Below, one piece after another: positions 7,665 to 10,223 of a stretch of DNA of 10,223 nt. The stretch comes from an archaeon. GTDB taxonomy: Archaea > Altiarchaeota > Altiarchaeia > JAFGQM01. The DNA lies in contig JAOZPI010000014.1 of assembly GCA_029932835.1 (NCBI GenBank), positions 1 through 10,223 on the forward strand, written 5' to 3'. The stretch's first letter is position 1; every line of letters starts with the position of its first letter. The notes beneath the pieces were generated by a model. The model searched no databases and was not told the origin of the DNA. It worked only from the letters and a program-made list of their open reading frames with translations. A program made the position numbers and the translations under genes.

Positions 7665-7672
7665 TTTATAAG
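7663..7672 (+). promoter_or_regulatory. TATA-like box before the first hairpin membrane protein gene
   Basis: The sequence aatttataag overlaps the stop codon of the coiled-coil gene and is centred about 26 bases before the ATG at 7694. This is the best match to an archaeal TATA box in the window, and its spacing fits a leaderless transcript. It implies that the membrane protein genes can be transcribed separately from the gene before them. Confidence 0.55.
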
Positions 7673-7693
7673 CCTTTAAGCCCTATTATAGTG

Positions 7694-8320
7694 ATGAAAA
7701 CCCTCCCACTCGTAGGCCTTCTGGCCTTTGGATTTATGGCCTTGGTGATAGGCTGGCCATGGTGGATAGGGGTAGGGATCATCCTAATATCTATGGCTCT
7801 CGCTGTGAGTGAGGAAGGAACTCCCGCTGTTTCTCCTAGATCTTCCCCTCAGCCCCAGGGTGCAATTCAAGAAAGAAAGGGGCAGCAGGCTGTACCTCCG
7901 GAGCCACTCTGGAAGGCCCTCCAGGAAAAGGAACCCACCGGGAGCGTGCAGGATCCCCTGCACTTCAGGCCGAGTATCCCCCCTGACGGTATCGCAGGCA
8001 TTGGATCGGTAGGGCCTGGATCAGCGGACCCGATTGCGAAGAACCTATCTGTCGGTAAGAGGACCGGGACTGTGAGCTTTTATTTTGACAGCCCGGATGA
8101 TCCCCCATTAAGTGAAAGGGCTAGGGTGAGGCTCAAGGACGACCTGCGACTCAACCTCCCCTTCATGAATGAGAAGGATGTCTTCGGGGATACAAAACCC
8201 TTTGCAAGTCTTTTCACCTCTCACTTCCGAACAGGAAAATCCATCATAAAAACCAAGATGCTAGAGCCCACCTTTGAAACCATAAAGACAGGTTTTGATG
8301 AGTGGGCTAAGGAGGATTAA
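7694..8320 (+). CDS. Uncharacterised membrane-hairpin protein 1 (two TM helices, Pro/Gly-rich linker, C-terminal domain)
   Basis: This 208-aa protein is not recognised. I chose the ATG at 7694; an in-frame GTG directly before it (7691) would add one residue. Two hydrophobic helices, about residues 4-20 and 25-38, are joined by a very short Trp-rich turn (GWPWWIG), so both ends lie on the same side of the membrane. Residues 39-118 are low complexity with many Pro and Gly (SPRSSPQPQG; SIPPDGIAGIG). Residues 119-208 look folded: a strand GTVSFYF, then SPDDPPLSERARVRLKDD, and a final amphipathic part ending FDEWAKED. No lipobox or catalytic motif is visible. The next gene starts on the last base of this stop (TAATG), so the two are translationally coupled. 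The hairpin plan recurs in the next two genes. Confidence 0.8.
   Translation: MKTLPLVGLLAFGFMALVIGWPWWIGVGIILISMALAVSEEGTPAVSPRSSPQPQGAIQERKGQQAVPPEPLWKALQEKEPTGSVQDPLHFRPSIPPDGIAGIGSVGPGSADPIAKNLSVGKRTGTVSFYFDSPDDPPLSERARVRLKDDLRLNLPFMNEKDVFGDTKPFASLFTSHFRTGKSIIKTKMLEPTFETIKTGFDEWAKED
8309..8315 (+). promoter_or_regulatory. Shine-Dalgarno site for hairpin protein 2
   Basis: The sequence aaggagg lies 4 bases before the ATG at 8320, inside the end of the preceding gene. It is the clearest ribosome-binding site in the window and sets the start of the second hairpin gene. It contrasts with the leaderless-looking starts around it, as expected for an internal cistron of an archaeal operon. Confidence 0.7.
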
Positions 8321-8700
8321 TGGACATCTCAATTCCCGCTATAATATTTGGTCTCTTTTTCCTGTTTTTTCCATCCACCCTTTGGATAGGATTGAGCTTT
8401 TTGGGGATGGGATTGGTGCTTTACGCTATAGGAAAGAGGGAGAGCGCGATTTCGCCCCTTCCAGTTGTGTATCCCCCTGTTTCTCACCCAGCATCCTCCC
8501 CATCTGGCCTTAGCATAAGCAGGAGGGACCCGACACAACCCTCCGAGGGTATGGGGATCCGCAATGGCGTGTTTAGTCTTCCCCTTCCCCTAGACCCCAA
8601 TGTCTCCCGATTTGTAGATGCGAGTTATAAGGTTCCTACAAGAGCCAAGGACTTTATTGAGGAAAAAGAAAAGAAGCACCCCTGGTTGCCAGAGATCTAA
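8320..8700 (+). CDS. Uncharacterised membrane-hairpin protein 2
   Basis: This 126-aa protein is not recognised. The start is set by aaggagg 4 bases upstream and by the TAATG overlap with the preceding stop. TM helix 1 spans about residues 3-17 (IPAIIFGLFFLFF) and TM helix 2 about 21-37 (LWIGLSFLGMGLVLYAI). The turn PSTLW is followed by IG, as in the preceding gene. A basic GKR follows helix 2, which by the positive-inside rule would put both ends in the cytoplasm. Residues 44-78 are Pro/Ser-rich (PLPVVYPPVSHPASSPS). Residues 80-126 include GVFSLPLPLDPNVSRF and a charged helix DFIEEKEKKH. The segment after the linker loosely resembles the hydrophobic-strand plus Asp-Pro part of hairpin protein 1 (GTVSFYFDSPDDPP), but that similarity is weak. 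Shared gene position and plan suggest an ancient duplication. Confidence 0.78.
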   Translation: MDISIPAIIFGLFFLFFPSTLWIGLSFLGMGLVLYAIGKRESAISPLPVVYPPVSHPASSPSGLSISRRDPTQPSEGMGIRNGVFSLPLPLDPNVSRFVDASYKVPTRAKDFIEEKEKKHPWLPEI

Positions 8701-8703
8701 GTC

Positions 8704-8712
8704 ATTTATTAA
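8704..8712 (+). promoter_or_regulatory. Possible TATA-like box before hairpin protein 3
   Basis: The sequence atttattaa is centred about 30 bases before the ATG at 8738, in the 37-bp gap after hairpin protein 2. No Shine-Dalgarno is seen (the ATG is preceded by ttcataaa), which fits a short-leader or leaderless transcript. The whole gap is AT-rich, so a chance match is quite possible. Confidence 0.35.
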
Positions 8713-8737
8713 CTTTACCACTTAAATTATTCATAAA

Positions 8738-9037
8738 ATGAACAGCGTTTTGGTTTTGGTTATGCTCATCCTCGTAATATTTGCCCTCAAGGAGGGGATG
8801 ATATGGGTCGCTTTAGGGGTTGGTGTGCTTATGGTGATCTTGGCTACCAGTGATGAGGCTTCAAAATCTAGAGGGAAGTTTATTTACAAACCACCCGAAT
8901 TGCCACCCATACAACCACCCAAAGAGCAGATGCTTCGTGTTAAATACCAGCCTCGTTGGGATGGAAACAACTGGTGGGAGGAGATCGCAGACCACTGGGG
9001 CAGCTCCTTGGGTCGCATCATCGGCTTGGTGAGGTAG
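8738..9037 (+). CDS. Uncharacterised membrane-hairpin protein 3
   Basis: This 99-aa protein is not recognised. TM helix 1 spans about residues 3-17 (VLVLVMLILVIFAL) and TM helix 2 about 21-36 (MIWVALGVGVLMVILA), separated by a short LKEG turn with Trp at 23. This is almost the same spacing as the two preceding genes (Trp at 24 and 22). A Pro-rich linker follows (PPELPPIQPPKE, 52-63), then a short Trp-rich end (RWDGNNWWEEIADHWGSS). The acidic/polar SDEASKSR after helix 2 resembles the junctions in its neighbours. Its last 20 bases overlap the 3' end of the convergent cysteine-cluster gene. The hairpin makes it very probably a membrane protein; its function is unknown. Confidence 0.75.
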   Translation: MNSVLVLVMLILVIFALKEGMIWVALGVGVLMVILATSDEASKSRGKFIYKPPELPPIQPPKEQMLRVKYQPRWDGNNWWEEIADHWGSSLGRIIGLVR

Positions 9038-10223
9038 ATTCCCTCCTCCACCTTAATATCTCCCTTACTAACTCCCCGGCCATAAGGGCGCTTAGGAACG
9101 CACTATCCATGTTTGCTATTGCCATGCGCACATCTCTCCTCTCTATATCCTCTTTTCCTGACATAGCTGCTATCAGGCGAGCCAGAGGGTCGAGGTGCCG
9201 TATCATAGCGTGGGAAAGAAGCAAACTCTCTATCTCATAGTCCAAGACTGCTTCGTTTAGGTAATCAAGTGCATATCCCCCTACCTTCGCTATTGTGAGC
9301 TCAAATGCAGCCCTTCGGACGTTTAGGTGCATATAGGCCAATACCTCCTCCATGGCCCCTTTGGTGTATGAAAGCCCTTTTACGCTGGACCATCCCACTC
9401 TCCCTCTCCCTGTTTTGACCCCGAGTAATCCTGCTTTGGCTTTAGTGAACTCAACTCCCTCTTCGCTCCCTAAGAATATCCAGTTTCGCAGATCTCCAAG
9501 TACTGATTTCCACCTCCTCCTTGATGGTCTATATCCCCCCTCAGACCATCTTATCTCTGGAAGGATATTCTCCTCGACCCTGCCCTTGACAAAGCTAATA
9601 GCATCCTCCTTGACCGCCTTCCAGCAATTTCTGGTCATCTCCCACCCCCACCTCTCCAAGAGTGCCATAATATTAACCACGTTCTCCATCCCAGATAGTC
9701 TCTCTATGGCCGCGTCCATGGTTCTGAGTCTCCTCTCCCTTGGTAAAAAGGACGGCAGATAGGCAGCTCTTACGTGATCTGCAAGGGTCTTGCGATATTG
9801 TATGGAAGAGACTAAGATGTCCTCTATATGATCTCTGGTCATCCTTACCACACCCCCAATCTCCCCCTTCCTAATCGCCCTTTTTGAGAACATCCCCACG
9901 TATGGGCAGCGCAGCGAGATATCCACAATGAGATTATTGTCAAATCCTGGATTTACCAAAAGGGGATAACTGCGGCATATCATCGGCCTTTTTTCATATA
10001 TACTGCATTTCCAGTCCTTTGTTAGGGCCATACAGGTTCCATTTTCTCTAGTTTTTATCGACATAAAGGGGACGCCGTTGAGGGATCCCCCTTCTATTAG
10101 CTTCCCAAGGCCACTGCTTCTCAATAATTTGGCATCTCTCTCATCCAAGTATGCCCGTGTACAACAGAGGCCGCACTGCTCACAGTGGTAGGTTACTCGG
10201 TTAATGATACCATTATTATCAGT
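9018..10223 (-). CDS. YkgJ-type cysteine-cluster protein (5' end outside window) with long C-terminal extension
   Basis: The frame is open to the window edge (401 visible residues). A TTG at 10148 is internal, because the signature CxxCxxCC lies upstream of it (HCEQCGLCC, residues 13-21 counted from the edge; 10161-10187). The rest of the YkgJ/UPF0153 signature follows: C64, C73, then IYEKRPMICRSYP with R79, P80, C83 and YP at 86-87, and a further C106. Such clusters are annotated as zinc- or iron-chelating, and iron-sulphur binding is suspected; the family has no firm enzymatic role that I can cite. After about residue 110 comes a long, mostly helical region with no motif I recognise. Its end, LARLIAAMSGKEDIERRDVRMAI, has the rhythm of a small helical lid or histone-like segment, which is weak evidence. 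Typical YkgJ proteins are much shorter, so this is an extended version. It converges on hairpin protein 3 with overlapping stops. Confidence 0.85.
   Translation of the reverse strand, partial: TDNNGIINRVTYHCEQCGLCCTRAYLDERDAKLLRSSGLGKLIEGGSLNGVPFMSIKTRENGTCMALTKDWKCSIYEKRPMICRSYPLLVNPGFDNNLIVDISLRCPYVGMFSKRAIRKGEIGGVVRMTRDHIEDILVSSIQYRKTLADHVRAAYLPSFLPRERRLRTMDAAIERLSGMENVVNIMALLERWGWEMTRNCWKAVKEDAISFVKGRVEENILPEIRWSEGGYRPSRRRWKSVLGDLRNWIFLGSEEGVEFTKAKAGLLGVKTGRGRVGWSSVKGLSYTKGAMEEVLAYMHLNVRRAAFELTIAKVGGYALDYLNEAVLDYEIESLLLSHAMIRHLDPLARLIAAMSGKEDIERRDVRMAIANMDSAFLSALMAGELVREILRWRRESTSPSR

Noticed and set aside
9352..9762. 136-codon plus-strand frame inside the YkgJ-type gene
   Set aside because: It is antisense to the conserved reading frame, with no ribosome site or promoter and a product rich in Ser/Leu/Pro typical of a shadow frame.
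9018..10223. FliB-type flagellin lysine methylase identity for the cysteine-cluster protein
   Set aside because: The Cys spacing (CxxCxxCC then RPxxCRxYP) fits YkgJ, and the distinct FliB pattern is not seen.
1..10223. CRISPR arrays, tRNA or rRNA genes, insertion sequences, long direct repeats
   Set aside because: Reading both strands showed no regularly spaced repeats, no cloverleaf in the few short gaps, no transposase and no terminal inverted repeats.

Overview
The window is archaeal. It opens inside an RNA polymerase operon whose largest subunit is split into separate A' and A'' genes, an archaeal arrangement. It also carries the archaeal cupin-type glucose-6-phosphate isomerase, and AT-rich TATA-like boxes lie about 22-30 nt before several start codons, as expected for leaderless archaeal mRNAs. 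Heavy use of ATA (Ile) and AGG/AGA (Arg) codons fits a thermophilic archaeon, but the lineage cannot be fixed from this sequence alone (a euryarchaeal or DPANN-type group is possible).

Region 1 (1-5416, + strand) is a tightly packed transcription block. It holds the 3' end of rpoB (B or B'), complete rpoA1 (A'), complete rpoA2 (A'') with an unusual Lys/Ala/Glu-rich tail, and, 7 bp later, the cupin phosphoglucose isomerase. The isomerase sits where many archaea carry rpl30e-nusA-rps12-rps7. Catalytic and metal-binding motifs of the polymerase (NADFDGD, bridge helix, trigger loop, zinc-binding Cys pairs) are all present.

Region 2 (5431-9037) is a little-known gene cluster. A minus-strand 494-residue protein looks like a HerA/DUF87-type ATPase whose Walker A and Walker B signatures have decayed. 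Divergent from it, across a 65-bp double promoter, lie a soluble protein with an N-terminal helical module, a charged linker and a C-terminal coiled coil, then three consecutive small proteins. Each of the three begins with a near-identical plan: two hydrophobic helices forming a hairpin, with Trp at the turn, followed by a Pro-rich linker and a short polar C-terminus. I do not recognise these four + strand families. Adjacency and shared architecture suggest a membrane-anchored assembly, but this is inference.

Region 3 (9018-10223, minus strand) is a 5'-truncated YkgJ-type cysteine-cluster protein (CxxCxxCC) with a roughly 290-residue C-terminal part of unknown role. Its 3' end overlaps the last small membrane protein gene by 20 bp.

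No rRNA, tRNA, CRISPR array, insertion sequence or long repeat was seen, and there is no gene-free stretch over 100 bases.
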